The notes: generated by a model not told the origin, from the letters alone. A stretch of DNA of 64,000 nucleotides from Paracrocinitomix mangrovi (GCF_019740355.2 NZ_CP091819.1:1054001-1118000); one strand, 5' to 3'; counted from the first letter of the stretch, positions 17,226 to 26,686 are shown. Made by a program: numbers and translations.

Positions 17226-17324
17226 CGATTTCTGGAGGGTATGAAAAAATTTATCCTGAATCAATTACTTTTTAATATCAACAAAATTTTACCATCCGAT
17301 TTTATCATCTTTAAGGTAAAAATG

Positions 17325-17332
17325 TATATTTG
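17325..17332 (+). promoter_or_regulatory. Putative -7 promoter element for tRNA-Gly
   Basis: TATATTTG is a full match to TAnnTTTG and lies 42 bp before the tRNA 5' end, leaving room for a short precursor leader. Confidence 0.6.
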
Positions 17333-17374
17333 TTGTGCGTCTCACAACACCAATCAGGACGTAGTTAAATAAAA

Positions 17375-17447
17375 GCGGGAGTAGCTCAGTTGGTAGAGCG
17401 TCAGCCTTCCAAGCTGAGGGTCGCGAGTTCGAGTCTCGTCTCCCGCT
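17375..17447 (+). tRNA. tRNA-Gly (anticodon TCC)
   Basis: 73 nt; acceptor GCGGGAG pairs perfectly with CTCCCGC, D-stem GCTC/GAGC, anticodon stem TCAGC/GCTGA around CTTCCAA (anticodon TCC), T-arm GCGAG-TTCGAGT-CTCGT. T at position 73, CCA not encoded. Its 3' end and terminator are repeated in damaged form at 17512-17589. Confidence 0.97.
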
Positions 17448-17449
17448 CT

Positions 17450-17482
17450 AAAGCCTGTCTGAATTGATAGGCTTTTTTTTGT
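17450..17482 (+). terminator. Intrinsic terminator after tRNA-Gly
   Basis: AAAGCCTGTC pairs with GATAGGCTTT (one G-T pair) and is followed by a T run. An identical hairpin recurs at 17557-17587 in the duplicated segment. Confidence 0.88.
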
Positions 17483-17511
17483 TTTTTGATTATACACTTA
17501 AAATAATTCAT

Positions 17512-17589
17512 GGTCGTGAGTCCGTCCCGATAGCTATCGGGACTCGTCTCCCGCTCTAAAGCCTGTCTGAATTGATAGGCTTTTTTTAT
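17512..17589 (+). repeat. Partial duplicate of tRNA-Gly 3' end and terminator, interrupted by a 20-bp palindrome
   Basis: The segment repeats the T-arm, acceptor 3' strand and terminator of the tRNA (17419-17482), with one change near its start. The T-loop is replaced by the perfect palindrome GTCCCGATAGCTATCGGGAC at 17524-17543. The acceptor 5' strand, D-arm and anticodon arm are absent, so it cannot be a working tRNA. It could be a remnant of recombination at a tRNA 3' end or the landing site of a small palindromic repeat. Confidence 0.85.
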
Positions 17590-17599
17590 CTTGTCAATT

Positions 17600-17854
17600 A
17601 TGGATATTAAGACACATTGGTCAAATCAAAAAGGAGACACTCATTATCGTATTGACATTTCTATTGATAATTCAAATATCACCATTGCAGAATACACCGG
17701 CCACTGGAAAGCTGAAATAGGTGGTAGCTGGAGTCTTAAAGAGTTCACAACAGGAAAATGTGACGAATTTGTTTTTTATGGCTTTCAGGAAGACATCTTA
17801 AAAGAAGTACATAATTCAGTAAAACAAATCTTAGAATCTAGCTCCAATAGTTAG
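17600..17854 (+). CDS. Small hypothetical protein
   Basis: 84 residues from the ATG at 17600 (a TTG at 17591 is also in frame). The sequence is soluble, with beta-type segments (HYRIDISIDNSNITIAEY, WSLKEFTTGK) and a helical tail (DILKEVHNSVKQILES). No signal peptide, cysteine pair or known domain. It starts 11 bp after the duplicated terminator, which is an odd place for a promoter, and its last 24 bp overlap the convergent barrel gene. The composition looks protein-like, but it could be a lineage-specific or non-functional ORF. Confidence 0.5.
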   Translation: MDIKTHWSNQKGDTHYRIDISIDNSNITIAEYTGHWKAEIGGSWSLKEFTTGKCDEFVFYGFQEDILKEVHNSVKQILESSSNS

Positions 17855-19309
17855 CGCTAACTGAGAATTTCTGGTTCTAAATTGTGCAAAGCTTCCATTC
17901 ATTGTTGGATCGTAAGCATAATAGTCTTCATTATTCCCTTTTAACACGTAAGCAATATCTATATAGGTCATTCCAAAATTGTATCCAAATCCACCTGTTA
18001 TTAATAAGGTCGGTTCCTGATTATTACCACTGGACTCTTTATATGGATTTGAATAATAGGCAAATCCTCCTCTTGCATAAACTCTTTGTGTAATCCTTGC
18101 TTCTAAACCTATTTTTGCATTAATGGCAGGTCGATAAATGTTATCTATTTGCGAATTTTCTAAAGCAAAACTATAAGGAGCGGATGAATTATTTCTTGAT
18201 TTTAACTTTGCGTCTCCATAATCAACATACTCTATTTCAACACCAACAGAACCATATTTACTAAATACAGCAGCCCCCGAAACATTTGCCTTAAACGGAG
18301 TTCTTATCCTGTATTCATAAGAACCTGTAGGAATGAATTCCCCTTCAACAAATTTATCACCAGAATCTGTACCTGAAGACATATTATTTTTCCAATAATC
18401 ATTCATCCAATAAGCTGTAGGCGTTTCAATACCCAATCCAAATCTGAACTTCTCCGTTGGCATATAAATAGCCCCCACTCTCATATTTAAACCATAACCT
18501 TGTATGTCTAATTCTCCTGTATAGTTTATCCAATTCAACCAGTTAGCAGTTGCATCAAAAGTTTCTCTATGATTGAATTTTTCGTAAAACTTAGTATATA
18601 AAACATTTACAGAGCCTCCTAACAACAATTTATTACCATAATTTCCACTTACAGTAAGTACGTTAAACTCGGTAATTCCTCCCTCACGTTGAATGGTTCT
18701 ATAATGATCAGCTTTACCATTTTGAAATTGAGTTGTATAAGTACCAGGTTCGGCTCCCGGATCTATCGCAAATACATCATAAGCCAAACCAGCAGTAAAA
18801 GGAAAATAATCGTAAATAAAATCTGAACTTGTACCATTTGCTTCTCTTATGAAAGAGTGTAGAATTGAAGAGTCAACTTCACCTCCATAGGTCATGTTTT
18901 GATTATAACTCTTAATTCTGTTCATTCCAATACCAATTTGGACACTATACCAGTTTTTGAATTTTCTTGGATCAAGTTCATATGCTTTGATATAAGACAA
19001 ATTTGAGATGTTTCCTTTTATTCTTACATCATAATCTTGAGAACCGTAAAAACTTGAAGTTGCTGTTGCTATTTCCAAATTAGGAGTAAAAGAAAACTGA
19101 CTTTTAGTAAATCTTCCTAGTGAAGCAGGATTTGAAGAAACCATGCTGAAATCTCCACCCATGGCAGACATAGCTCCGGCGGTCGACATATTTCTTGCCG
19201 ACCCACCAAAGTATGTCATTGAATATCTCAAAGCATCATCTTCATTTTGGGCAAACAATGCCCATGCCGGTATAAAAACCAAGGCTAATATGAGGCTATA
19301 TCTCTTCAT
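17831..19309 (-). CDS. OmpP1/FadL-family outer-membrane transport protein
   Basis: 492 residues with a signal peptide ending ALFA-Q. The N-terminal DALRYSMTYFGGSARNMSTAGAMSAMGGDFSMVSSNPASLG is the hatch-like signature of Bacteroidota OmpP1/FadL homologues (aligned AxxGGA-type and NPAGL-type motifs), followed by a long beta-barrel with many aromatic-girdle strands and a terminal ARF. FadL-type channels import hydrophobic compounds such as long-chain fatty acids; the substrate here is not known. Lies 2 bp downstream of the lipoprotein gene at 19312, so the two are one operon. Confidence 0.82.
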   Translation of the reverse strand: MKRYSLILALVFIPAWALFAQNEDDALRYSMTYFGGSARNMSTAGAMSAMGGDFSMVSSNPASLGRFTKSQFSFTPNLEIATATSSFYGSQDYDVRIKGNISNLSYIKAYELDPRKFKNWYSVQIGIGMNRIKSYNQNMTYGGEVDSSILHSFIREANGTSSDFIYDYFPFTAGLAYDVFAIDPGAEPGTYTTQFQNGKADHYRTIQREGGITEFNVLTVSGNYGNKLLLGGSVNVLYTKFYEKFNHRETFDATANWLNWINYTGELDIQGYGLNMRVGAIYMPTEKFRFGLGIETPTAYWMNDYWKNNMSSGTDSGDKFVEGEFIPTGSYEYRIRTPFKANVSGAAVFSKYGSVGVEIEYVDYGDAKLKSRNNSSAPYSFALENSQIDNIYRPAINAKIGLEARITQRVYARGGFAYYSNPYKESSGNNQEPTLLITGGFGYNFGMTYIDIAYVLKGNNEDYYAYDPTMNGSFAQFRTRNSQLALTIGARF

Positions 19310-19311
19310 GA

Positions 19312-20838
19312 TTACTTACGTCTAGATGAACTACCACTTGAGCCAGATGACCCAGATGAGCCACTTGATCTGCTTGAACTTCCCGAAGAACTAGAACTTC
19401 TACTTCCACTATAGGTAGATCCAGAATTAGAAGAACTTCTATAAGTTCTTGTAGTTCCAGAATTAGTAGAGCTTGAATTACTAGAGCCAGAAGAGTCATT
19501 TCTTCTACTTGACGTATTAGTTTGTCCTGAATAAGTACTATTTGAAGGAGCCGAAGTAGTTCCGTTATTGGTGCTATAATTACCATATTTATTAGGATGG
19601 TGATTATAATCACTACTTGAAGCTGAGTTTGAACCAGTATTATTGGTTTGCTTGCTATAAGTTCCTCCAGCTGTTACTTTAGAGCCAGTAAATTGATTTG
19701 AAGCAGGTTTACCTTTTGCAACATAATTTGAAGTTGTAACCGGTTTACTACTTGTTCCTTTATCAACTGTCTGGTTTGTAAAGTTGGTATTGGACTGATT
19801 ATTTACAGGTCTACTATTTACAAAACTACCAGGTTTATCGTCAGTACCGTTAGTGTTTACATAAGTTGGTTTTTCAATTTTATCTATCTGCGAATTAACT
19901 GGTGTACCAATTTGAGGTTTACCATTATTTACAGATACAATTTCCTTTGCAGGTTTTAATGAACTACCATCCGTATTTAGATTCTCTACATTATAAGCCG
20001 GGAAAGGAGTTGCTTGTGAAGATGCTTGCTTCACAGTATGTTCATACGAAGAATTATTTTGTGAATTAGAACCAGTATTAGTTCCTCCTCTGTGACCATA
20101 GTGATGATTACCAGCAGTAACATTGTCATTAGAACCAGATGTATTTCCGTTCCAGGCATTATTATTATTCCAGGTATTCATTGGATACCAATTGCCGTAA
20201 CCATAGCCGTAGTAAGGATAGCCATAGTAATTGTTGTTATAGAATCCATTACCGTAATAACCATAAAGATTATCATAATAATAACCATTACCACAGCCCA
20301 TTCCTCCGTAATAATAGCTGTAGTTTGATCCCCAGCCACCTATATTGTTTGGATTATAGTAACCATAATAATATGCTCCATTACAACAGTGATCATGATG
20401 GTGATATCCAATTGGATAAAAACCATTATAACCATAAGCATATTGATTATTCATGTTTCTGGTATGCCAACAACTTCCAAAACTCATATAAGAAGAGCAT
20501 AAATTTGGACATGTATTTCTTCCCCAGCTATCATAATAACCGTTACTATAATTTACATTACCGTAATAATTTTGTTGGTTGTAATAATTACCTTGATAGC
20601 TACCATTGCCACCATAGTAAGAAGGATTCAATCCATTCATTTGCTTATTGCCAGAATCGATTTCAACAGGATATAAATTTTCTTGATTTTTGATGTGATC
20701 TGCATACCCGTCTTCGTCGTTAACCTTCGTTATGGAAGGTGCCTTAGCGGCATTGTACGCGTCGTCGTGTAACTGCGACGTTCCGGCACAAGAAACGAGA
20801 AAAGTCAAAGGCGCGATCAATAATATTGACTTTTTCAT
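19312..20838 (-). CDS. Low-complexity Gly/Tyr/Asn-rich and Ser-rich lipoprotein
   Basis: 508 residues. The lipobox LVSC (about residues 14-17) marks it as lipid-anchored. Residues about 75-250 are dominated by G, Y and N with a His pair and four cysteines around residues 110-160; residues 260-400 are T/N/K/V-rich; the last about 90 residues are almost only S, G, T and R, ending in RRK. Repetitive G/Y/N tracts recall structural or adhesive matrix proteins; related entries in Bacteroidota often get the misleading label vitellogenin. Cotranscribed with the FadL-like barrel. Start ATG at 20838 is clear. Confidence 0.75.
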   Translation of the reverse strand: MKKSILLIAPLTFLVSCAGTSQLHDDAYNAAKAPSITKVNDEDGYADHIKNQENLYPVEIDSGNKQMNGLNPSYYGGNGSYQGNYYNQQNYYGNVNYSNGYYDSWGRNTCPNLCSSYMSFGSCWHTRNMNNQYAYGYNGFYPIGYHHHDHCCNGAYYYGYYNPNNIGGWGSNYSYYYGGMGCGNGYYYDNLYGYYGNGFYNNNYYGYPYYGYGYGNWYPMNTWNNNNAWNGNTSGSNDNVTAGNHHYGHRGGTNTGSNSQNNSSYEHTVKQASSQATPFPAYNVENLNTDGSSLKPAKEIVSVNNGKPQIGTPVNSQIDKIEKPTYVNTNGTDDKPGSFVNSRPVNNQSNTNFTNQTVDKGTSSKPVTTSNYVAKGKPASNQFTGSKVTAGGTYSKQTNNTGSNSASSSDYNHHPNKYGNYSTNNGTTSAPSNSTYSGQTNTSSRRNDSSGSSNSSSTNSGTTRTYRSSSNSGSTYSGSRSSSSSGSSSRSSGSSGSSGSSGSSSRRK

Positions 20839-21012
20839 TGTGGATTGGTTTATAATGAGGAAATAATTATTCCTACATTTGTTTTCACTTGAATAAGTTA
20901 CAAATATTATACCAAAATTAGGAAAAAATTAACAATTGTTGATTAAATGGTTTTAGATTGAGATGTAGGAACTAAACCATTTAGCACAATAATATAAGTA
21001 AAATCAGAATTT

Positions 21013-22488
21013 ATGGCTGAAAAGATCACAAAACGTGAAGATGATTACTCAAAGTGGTACAACGATATCATTAAAATCGCAGAACTTGCAGAACATTCAG
21101 ATGTCAGAGGATGCATGGTGATCAAACCTTATGGTTTTGCTATCTGGGAAAAGATTAAAGATCAATTGGATAAAATGTTCAAGGAAACAGGACATCAAAA
21201 TGCCTATTTCCCTTTGTTTGTACCAAAGAGCCTTTTTGAAGCCGAAGAGAAGAATGCCGAGGGATTTGCAAAAGAATGTGCGGTTGTTACCCATTATCGA
21301 TTAAAAACAGATCCTAATGAAAAGGGTAAGCTAATGGTTGACCCTGATGCCAGACTTGAAGAAGAATTAGTAGTTAGACCTACTTCAGAAGCCATTATTT
21401 GGAACACCTATAAAAAATGGATTCAGTCTTATAGAGACCTTCCTATTCTTATTAATCAATGGGCTAACGTTGTTCGTTGGGAAATGAGGACTAGGTTATT
21501 TTTAAGAACTGCGGAATTTTTATGGCAAGAAGGACATACCGCTCACGCTACCAAAGCTGAAGCAATTGAAGAAACCGAAAAAATGGTTCAGGTATATGCG
21601 GATTTTGCAGAGCAATTCATGGCAATGCCTGTCATTCAGGGGTTAAAATCTGAAAGTGAAAGATTTGCCGGTGCTGAAGAAACGTATTGTATTGAAGCAA
21701 TGATGCAAGATGGGAAAGCTTTACAAGCAGGTACTTCTCACTTTCTTGGACAGAACTTTGCCAAAGCTTTTGAAGTAAAGTTTTCAGATAAAGAAGGTAA
21801 GTTAGATTATGTTTGGGCTACTTCTTGGGGAGTATCAACAAGGTTAATGGGTGCGTTAATCATGACTCATTCAGATGATTTAGGTTTGGTATTACCTCCT
21901 GCTCTTGCACCTATTCATGTCGCAATAGTGCCAATATTTAAAGGTGATGAGCAACTTGAAATGATCAAAAACAAATTGAATCCTTATATTGAGGAAATGA
22001 GGAATGCAGGGTTATCTGTACAATTTGATGATGATGACAATAGACGTCCAGGTTGGAAGTTTGCAGAATACGAAGCAAAAGGAGTTCCGGTTAGATTAGC
22101 AATAGGACCAAGAGATTTGGAAAATGGTCAAATTGAAGTTGCCAGAAGAGATACACAAGAAAAATTCACAGTGGCTTTGGATGAAGTGGTTAAAACTGTC
22201 AATAATTTAATGAAAGAAATTCAGGACAATTTGTATGAAAGAGCACTTAAATTTAGAGAATCAAACATTGAAAAAGTGGATAGTTATGAAGATTTCAAAT
22301 CCAAAATTGAGAACGGTGGATTCTTTTTAGCTCATTGGGATGGTTCAGCAGAAACTGAAGAAAAAATTAAACAAGATACCAAAGCAACAATTCGTTGCAT
22401 TCCTTTAGAAGGGGAAAAAGAAGAAGGAAAATGCATGGTGACAGGAAAGCCTTCGGCTCAAAGAGTCATTTTTGCTAAAGCTTATTAA
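21013..22488 (+). CDS. proS: Prolyl-tRNA synthetase, archaeal/eukaryotic-like short form
   Basis: 491 residues, lacking the INS editing domain of the E. coli type. Class II motifs visible: motif 2 region [26 protein letters not shown] near residues 155-180 and [14 protein letters not shown] near 115; the anticodon-binding domain ([41 protein letters not shown]) and the zinc/C-terminal extension ([20 protein letters not shown]) follow. It charges tRNA-Pro. Its upstream 174-bp gap holds no sharp promoter match. The next gene starts 1 bp after the stop. Confidence 0.96.
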   Translation: MAEKITKREDDYSKWYNDIIKIAELAEHSDVRGCMVIKPYGFAIWEKIKDQLDKMFKETGHQNAYFPLFVPKSLFEAEEKNAEGFAKECAVVTHYRLKTDPNEKGKLMVDPDARLEEELVVRPTSEAIIWNTYKKWIQSYRDLPILINQWANVVRWEMRTRLFLRTAEFLWQEGHTAHATKAEAIEETEKMVQVYADFAEQFMAMPVIQGLKSESERFAGAEETYCIEAMMQDGKALQAGTSHFLGQNFAKAFEVKFSDKEGKLDYVWATSWGVSTRLMGALIMTHSDDLGLVLPPALAPIHVAIVPIFKGDEQLEMIKNKLNPYIEEMRNAGLSVQFDDDDNRRPGWKFAEYEAKGVPVRLAIGPRDLENGQIEVARRDTQEKFTVALDEVVKTVNNLMKEIQDNLYERALKFRESNIEKVDSYEDFKSKIENGGFFLAHWDGSAETEEKIKQDTKATIRCIPLEGEKEEGKCMVTGKPSAQRVIFAKAY

Positions 22489-22489
22489 T

Positions 22490-23176
22490 ATGGGAAAAAC
22501 AGAGGATCGTCAGAATTTATTAAACCTATTATCAAAGAAATCTGCACATAAACAAGATGTGTACAACAATACCATTAAGTGGTTTGCAGAATTAAAAACT
22601 GTTCTTGAAAAAGGAATTGAGGAATTGGGTAAAAATATTCCGGACAAACGTGTACGTTTCAGATATGAAGATCATGGTGATACTGAAGCGCGTTTGTATT
22701 TAGGTTCTGACGTACTAGTTTTTCACATGCATACCAATGTCTTCAAATTATCAGATGACGATTATTCGTCTCAAACATCTTATGTAAAACAAAATCCGGA
22801 CAACGCTTATTGCGGTATTATTAATGTATATGATTTCTTAGCCGATTCATATGAATACAATAGATGGAATGATTTAGGGTACATGATATGCAGAATCTTC
22901 ATCAATAAAGAAGATCATTTTAAAGTACAGGGAAAAGGAAATCTAGGGTTGTTGTACAGAAATTTTATGCAGCAAACAATAGATGCAGAAATTTTAGAAG
23001 ATCTGGTTTATCAAATAGGAATTTTTGCACTTGATTTTGACCTTTTAATCCCACCATATAAAGCAGTGAATATTGTTTCTGTAAATGAGTTACTGGAAAT
23101 AAGCAGTAATTCAAAATTAAAAACCGGTAAAAGACTGGGATTCAAGTTTCAATCTGATCACAATATTGGAGATTAA
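22490..23176 (+). CDS. Conserved hypothetical protein, cotranscribed with proS
   Basis: About 228 residues from the ATG at 22490, one base after the proS stop (a TTG at 22472 inside proS is rejected). A soluble alpha/beta protein: helical N-terminus (NLLNLLSKKSAHKQDVYNNTIKWF), a central segment RFRYEDHGDTEARLYLGSDVLVFHMHTNVF with paired His, and GIINVYDFLADSYEYNRWNDLGYMICRIFIN. No known catalytic pattern. Comparable proteins appear conserved in Flavobacteriales, always without function as far as I recall. Ends in an A/T-rich hairpin region before the tRNA-Glu promoter. Confidence 0.8.
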   Translation: MGKTEDRQNLLNLLSKKSAHKQDVYNNTIKWFAELKTVLEKGIEELGKNIPDKRVRFRYEDHGDTEARLYLGSDVLVFHMHTNVFKLSDDDYSSQTSYVKQNPDNAYCGIINVYDFLADSYEYNRWNDLGYMICRIFINKEDHFKVQGKGNLGLLYRNFMQQTIDAEILEDLVYQIGIFALDFDLLIPPYKAVNIVSVNELLEISSNSKLKTGKRLGFKFQSDHNIGD

Positions 23177-23207
23177 AAAAAAGTGAAATTTTTTTTCATT
23201 TTTTTGC

Positions 23208-23237
23208 TTGAAATAAAATTTTAATGCTTTATATTTG
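23208..23237 (+). promoter_or_regulatory. Promoter for tRNA-Glu (and probably rpsT)
   Basis: TTG at 23208-23210, 19-bp spacer, TATATTTG at 23230-23237: the best full match to the Bacteroidota -33/-7 pattern in the window. The tRNA 5' end lies 53 bp downstream. Confidence 0.75.
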
Positions 23238-23289
23238 CACTCGCTTTTCGGCAAAACGGACTGAAAAAGATTGGATCCGGAAACTTATT

Positions 23290-23361
23290 GGCCCATTCGT
23301 CTAGTGGTTAGGACGCAAGGTTTTCATCCTTGAAACAGGAGTTCGATTCTCCTATGGGCTA
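23290..23361 (+). tRNA. tRNA-Glu (anticodon TTC)
   Basis: 72 nt; acceptor GGCCCAT pairs with ATGGGCT (G-T at the end), anticodon stem CAAGG/CCTTG with loop TTTTCAT (anticodon TTC), T-arm with GTTCGATTC. A at position 73, CCA not encoded. rpsT begins 58 bp later, suggesting joint transcription. Confidence 0.96.
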
Positions 23362-23418
23362 CAAATTTTAATTTTAACGCCGGAGTTGCGGAATTGTGAC
23401 GAAGAGAAAATTTAGATT

Positions 23419-23673
23419 ATGGCAAATCATAAATCAGCATTAAAAAGAATTAGATCAAATGATGCTAAGCGTTTAAGAAACAAGTATCAGCATAAGACTA
23501 CTCGTAACGCTATTGCATTGTTGAGAGATACTAACAACAAAAAAGAAGCACAAGAATTGCTTCCTAAAGTTACTGCTATGTTGGATAAATTAGCTAAGAA
23601 CAACGTTATCCACAAAAACAAAGCTTCTAACTTGAAATCAAGCTTAACGTTACACGTTAACAACTTGAAATAA
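23419..23673 (+). CDS. rpsT: 30S ribosomal protein S20
   Basis: 84 residues, very basic, with the S20 N-terminus ANHKSALKRIRSNDAKRLRN and the typical alpha-helical Lys/Ala-rich body. Binds 16S rRNA in the body of the 30S subunit during early assembly. Follows tRNA-Glu by 58 bp and is closed by a strong terminator, so tRNA and S20 probably share a transcript. Confidence 0.97.
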   Translation: MANHKSALKRIRSNDAKRLRNKYQHKTTRNAIALLRDTNNKKEAQELLPKVTAMLDKLAKNNVIHKNKASNLKSSLTLHVNNLK

Positions 23674-23695
23674 GATTTGTGAAGAAAAAAATTGA

Positions 23696-23728
23696 AGCCT
23701 GTCTACCTTTGGTAGATGGGCTTTTTTT
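23696..23728 (+). terminator. Intrinsic terminator after rpsT
   Basis: AGCCTGTCTACC pairs with GGTAGATGGGCT across a TTT loop (one or two G-T pairs) and is followed by seven T. Confidence 0.88.
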
Positions 23729-23752
23729 ATGGATCAATTTTAACTTGGCCTT

Positions 23753-24418
23753 ATGAACGTTGACATTGAAGAAAGCTGGAAAACTGTATTGCATGGTGAA
23801 TTTGACAAGCCATACTTCGTACAGCTCGTTGATAATGTAAAGCAAGCTTATCAAAAAGGTGATGTATGGCCAAAAGGAAAAAATATTTTCAACGCTTTTA
23901 ATCAATGTCCTTTCAATGAAGTTAAAGTAGTGATTCTCGGTCAGGACCCTTACCCTACGCCAGGTCATGCTCACGGCTTATGTTTTTCAGTTCAAAAGGA
24001 TGTAAAACCCTTTCCAAAATCCTTGAATAATATCTTCAAAGAAATAAATACAGATCTGGGAATTGAAATTCCTGAAAATGGAAATTTGGAAAGATGGGCT
24101 GAACAAGGAGTATTCATGTTAAATACTGTTCTAACTGTTAATGCACATGAAGCCAATTCGCACAAAAGTTTTGGCTGGGAAACATTTACTGATCAAGTAA
24201 TATCATCAATTTCAAACAATTTAGAAGGAGTTGTGTTTTTATTATGGGGATCACAGGCCCAAAAGAAAATAGAATTGATTGATCAATCTAAGCATCACAT
24301 ACTTAAAACAGTTCATCCATCACCTTTATCAGCACATAGAGGATTTTTCGGGTGTAAACACTTCAGTAAAGCCAACGAATTATTAATTTCGCACGATCGT
24401 CAACCAATCCAGTGGTAA
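23753..24418 (+). CDS. ung: Uracil-DNA glycosylase, family 1
   Basis: 221 residues. Removes uracil from DNA to start base-excision repair. All family motifs are present: the catalytic water-activating motif [17 protein letters not shown] (about residues 62-78), [23 protein letters not shown], and the minor-groove [13 protein letters not shown] loop with the catalytic His (about 185-197). ATG at 23753 gives the usual length. Directly followed (4 bp) by hemE. Confidence 0.97.
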   Translation: MNVDIEESWKTVLHGEFDKPYFVQLVDNVKQAYQKGDVWPKGKNIFNAFNQCPFNEVKVVILGQDPYPTPGHAHGLCFSVQKDVKPFPKSLNNIFKEINTDLGIEIPENGNLERWAEQGVFMLNTVLTVNAHEANSHKSFGWETFTDQVISSISNNLEGVVFLLWGSQAQKKIELIDQSKHHILKTVHPSPLSAHRGFFGCKHFSKANELLISHDRQPIQW

Positions 24419-24422
24419 TTTT

Positions 24423-25460
24423 ATGACAACATTAAAAAACGACCTTTTACTCAGAACAATTAACGGAGAGAAAACAGAACGTTATCCCGTATGGTTAATG
24501 AGACAAGCAGGCAGAATCTTACCTGAGTACAGAGCGGTAAGAGCAAGCTTAAGTGGATTCAAAGAATTGGTAGAAACTCCCGAATTAGCAGCTGAAGTAA
24601 CAATTCAGCCTGTAGATTTGCTAGGAGTTGATGCTGCTATTATATTTTCAGACATTTTAGTAATTCCTGAAGCAATGGGATTACCTTATCAAATGGTTGA
24701 AAAAAAGGGTCCATGGTTTGAGGATACTATTAAGTCAAAAGCAGATTTGTCTAAGGTTTCTGCAGATATTGATGTCAATGATAAATTGTCTTATGTATTT
24801 GAAGCCATCAAAATCACTAAAAAAGAATTGGATGGTAGAGTTCCTCTGATTGGATTTTGTGGAGCTCCATGGACAATTTTTTGCTATATGACAGAAGGTG
24901 AAGGATCAAAAACATTTTCAAAAGCAAGAAGAATTTTATATCAAGATCCAGAATTGGCACATCAATTATTGGACGATATTACAACTGTAACAATCAAATA
25001 TTTAAAGCAGCAAATAGCTGCTGGAGCTGATGTTATTCAAATATTTGACTCATGGTCGGGGATATTAGGTCCTAAGGCATATTCTGAGTTTGGTATGAAG
25101 TATGTAAGAAGGGTATGTGATGCGATTAATGAAGTTCCTGTAACTGTTTTTGCAAAAGGTGCGTATTACGCTAGGAAAGAGTTAGGAGAATTGAGCTGTC
25201 AGACAATCGGATTAGATTGGACCATGAACATAGCTGAAAGTAGAGCATTGGTTGGGGAGGACAAAACCTTACAAGGAAATCTTGATCCATGTGTACTTTA
25301 CGCAGACTTTGGTACAATTGAAAAGGAAACAAAAAACATGCTAAATTCTTTTGGTAATCAAAGGCATATAGCTAATTTAGGGCACGGAGTTTATCCGGAT
25401 ACAGACCCAGAAAAAGTTAAATGTTTTATTGACACTGTCAAAGGATTTACAAAAAACTAA
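24423..25460 (+). CDS. hemE: Uroporphyrinogen III decarboxylase
   Basis: 345 residues. Converts uroporphyrinogen III to coproporphyrinogen III in haem synthesis. N-terminal [18 protein letters not shown] with the conserved substrate-binding Arg residues, [17 protein letters not shown] with the catalytic Asp, [13 protein letters not shown], and the C-terminal GNLDPCVLY and [15 protein letters not shown] are all diagnostic. Follows ung by 4 bp and precedes an OmpA-family gene by 14 bp; cotranscription is likely but functional linkage is not apparent. Confidence 0.97.
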   Translation: MTTLKNDLLLRTINGEKTERYPVWLMRQAGRILPEYRAVRASLSGFKELVETPELAAEVTIQPVDLLGVDAAIIFSDILVIPEAMGLPYQMVEKKGPWFEDTIKSKADLSKVSADIDVNDKLSYVFEAIKITKKELDGRVPLIGFCGAPWTIFCYMTEGEGSKTFSKARRILYQDPELAHQLLDDITTVTIKYLKQQIAAGADVIQIFDSWSGILGPKAYSEFGMKYVRRVCDAINEVPVTVFAKGAYYARKELGELSCQTIGLDWTMNIAESRALVGEDKTLQGNLDPCVLYADFGTIEKETKNMLNSFGNQRHIANLGHGVYPDTDPEKVKCFIDTVKGFTKN

Positions 25461-25474
25461 AAAAAACACACAAA

Positions 25475-26614
25475 ATGAAGAAAATTGCGATTTCATTATT
25501 ATCACTTACTGTGGGACTTTTATCATTTGCCCAGGATGATGATAATATGGTAGAGAATGGAAGTTTCGAGCAGATTGAAGGAAAAATCAAAAGAGAGGGA
25601 GCTATTACAGCTGCTGTAGGTTGGATGTCTCCAACTAAAGCTGCTGCAGACCTTTTCTCGGCAAAAGTTAAAGATGGTTTGGGAACACCTGAAAATTTTG
25701 TAGGTTATGAAGAACCTAAAGAAGGTAAAAACTATGCCGGTATCAGAATTTTCTCGTACAACGATAAAGAACCAAGACAGTATCTTTCAACCAAGTTAAA
25801 ATTGCCTCTTAGAAAAGATGCTAAATACTGTATTAAGTTTTACGTAAACTTAGCTGAAGGTTCTAAATACGCAGCTAACAATGTTGGTATCAGTTTTTCT
25901 AAAAAGCAATACAACATTGATGAAAACAAAACTATTCAGGTTCCAACTGACATGATGCACAGAGATAACCCTGTTATCAATGCATTTTTTGGATGGGAAG
26001 AAGTTTGTGGGATTTACACAGCTAAAGGAGGTGAAAAATTCTTGACACTTGGAAACTTCACATCTAATGGAGAAACTGAAAATCAAAGATTAAAGAAAGC
26101 AAAAGACTTTACTGGAATGTCTGTAATGTCAGCTTATTATTACATTGATGATATCTCTGTTAAAATGATTGATGATGAGTCTGAATGTGATTGCAAAATT
26201 GATGAGTCAACTGCTCAAACTGAATATGTTTATGAAGAGGCAGCAGTTAATCCTGAAGGAATGAGTGATGATTTGATTGTTCAATACACTAAGTTATACT
26301 TCGGATATGGAAAAAGTAACTTCACCACTTCTGATTTTGATCATTTGACAAACATTGAAAATGTAATGAAAGCTAATGATAAATATAAATTAACTATCGT
26401 TGCACATACAGATGCAAAAGAATCAACTGATGATAAATTAGAAGGATTGGATACAAAAAGAGCACAAGCTGTTAAAAAGTATCTAATGGATAAAGGAATT
26501 TTAGCGGATAGAATTGCCATAAAGCCTATGGGTGCCAATGAGCCGCAGGAATCTGGAACTGACGAAATTTCAATGGCCAAAAATAGAAGGGTCACCTTTA
26601 TTTTGAATCAGTAA
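25475..26614 (+). CDS. OmpA-family protein with N-terminal extracellular-type domain
   Basis: 379 residues with a signal peptide ending LLSFA-Q. Residues about 25-230 resemble a carbohydrate-binding-like jelly roll (NMVENGSFEQIEG at the start, YYIDDISVKM at the end, the typical frame of such modules). A short CDC segment is followed by an OmpA C-terminal peptidoglycan-binding domain (LYFGYGKSNFTTSDFDHL, VAHTDAKES, RAQAVKKYLMDKGI, MAKNRRVTFIL). No barrel is present, so it is probably periplasmic or outer-membrane associated, tethering to peptidoglycan. Ends with a strong terminator. Confidence 0.85.
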   Translation: MKKIAISLLSLTVGLLSFAQDDDNMVENGSFEQIEGKIKREGAITAAVGWMSPTKAAADLFSAKVKDGLGTPENFVGYEEPKEGKNYAGIRIFSYNDKEPRQYLSTKLKLPLRKDAKYCIKFYVNLAEGSKYAANNVGISFSKKQYNIDENKTIQVPTDMMHRDNPVINAFFGWEEVCGIYTAKGGEKFLTLGNFTSNGETENQRLKKAKDFTGMSVMSAYYYIDDISVKMIDDESECDCKIDESTAQTEYVYEEAAVNPEGMSDDLIVQYTKLYFGYGKSNFTTSDFDHLTNIENVMKANDKYKLTIVAHTDAKESTDDKLEGLDTKRAQAVKKYLMDKGILADRIAIKPMGANEPQESGTDEISMAKNRRVTFILNQ

Positions 26615-26635
26615 TTAGATCCAAAAGAAAATATA

Positions 26636-26672
26636 AAGCCAGTCACATTTTTATTGTGGCTGGTTTTTTTTT
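26636..26672 (+). terminator. Intrinsic terminator after the OmpA-family gene
   Basis: AAGCCAGTCACA pairs with TGTGGCTGGTT (G-T pairs) and is followed by nine T. Confidence 0.85.
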
Positions 26673-26686
26673 GCCATATTTGAGTT

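Noticed and set aside
17221-17374. Riboswitch or other structured RNA upstream of tRNA-Gly
   Set aside because: Only a promoter box is visible; no conserved motif or strong multi-stem fold was seen.
17512-17589. Second tRNA-Gly gene
   Set aside because: Only the 3' part of the tRNA is present and its T-loop is replaced by a palindrome.
20092-20693. Two long plus-strand ORFs opposite the Gly/Tyr/Asn-rich lipoprotein
   Set aside because: Low-complexity Ile/Asn/His/Tyr translations arise from the repetitive codons of the real gene; no signal or domain.
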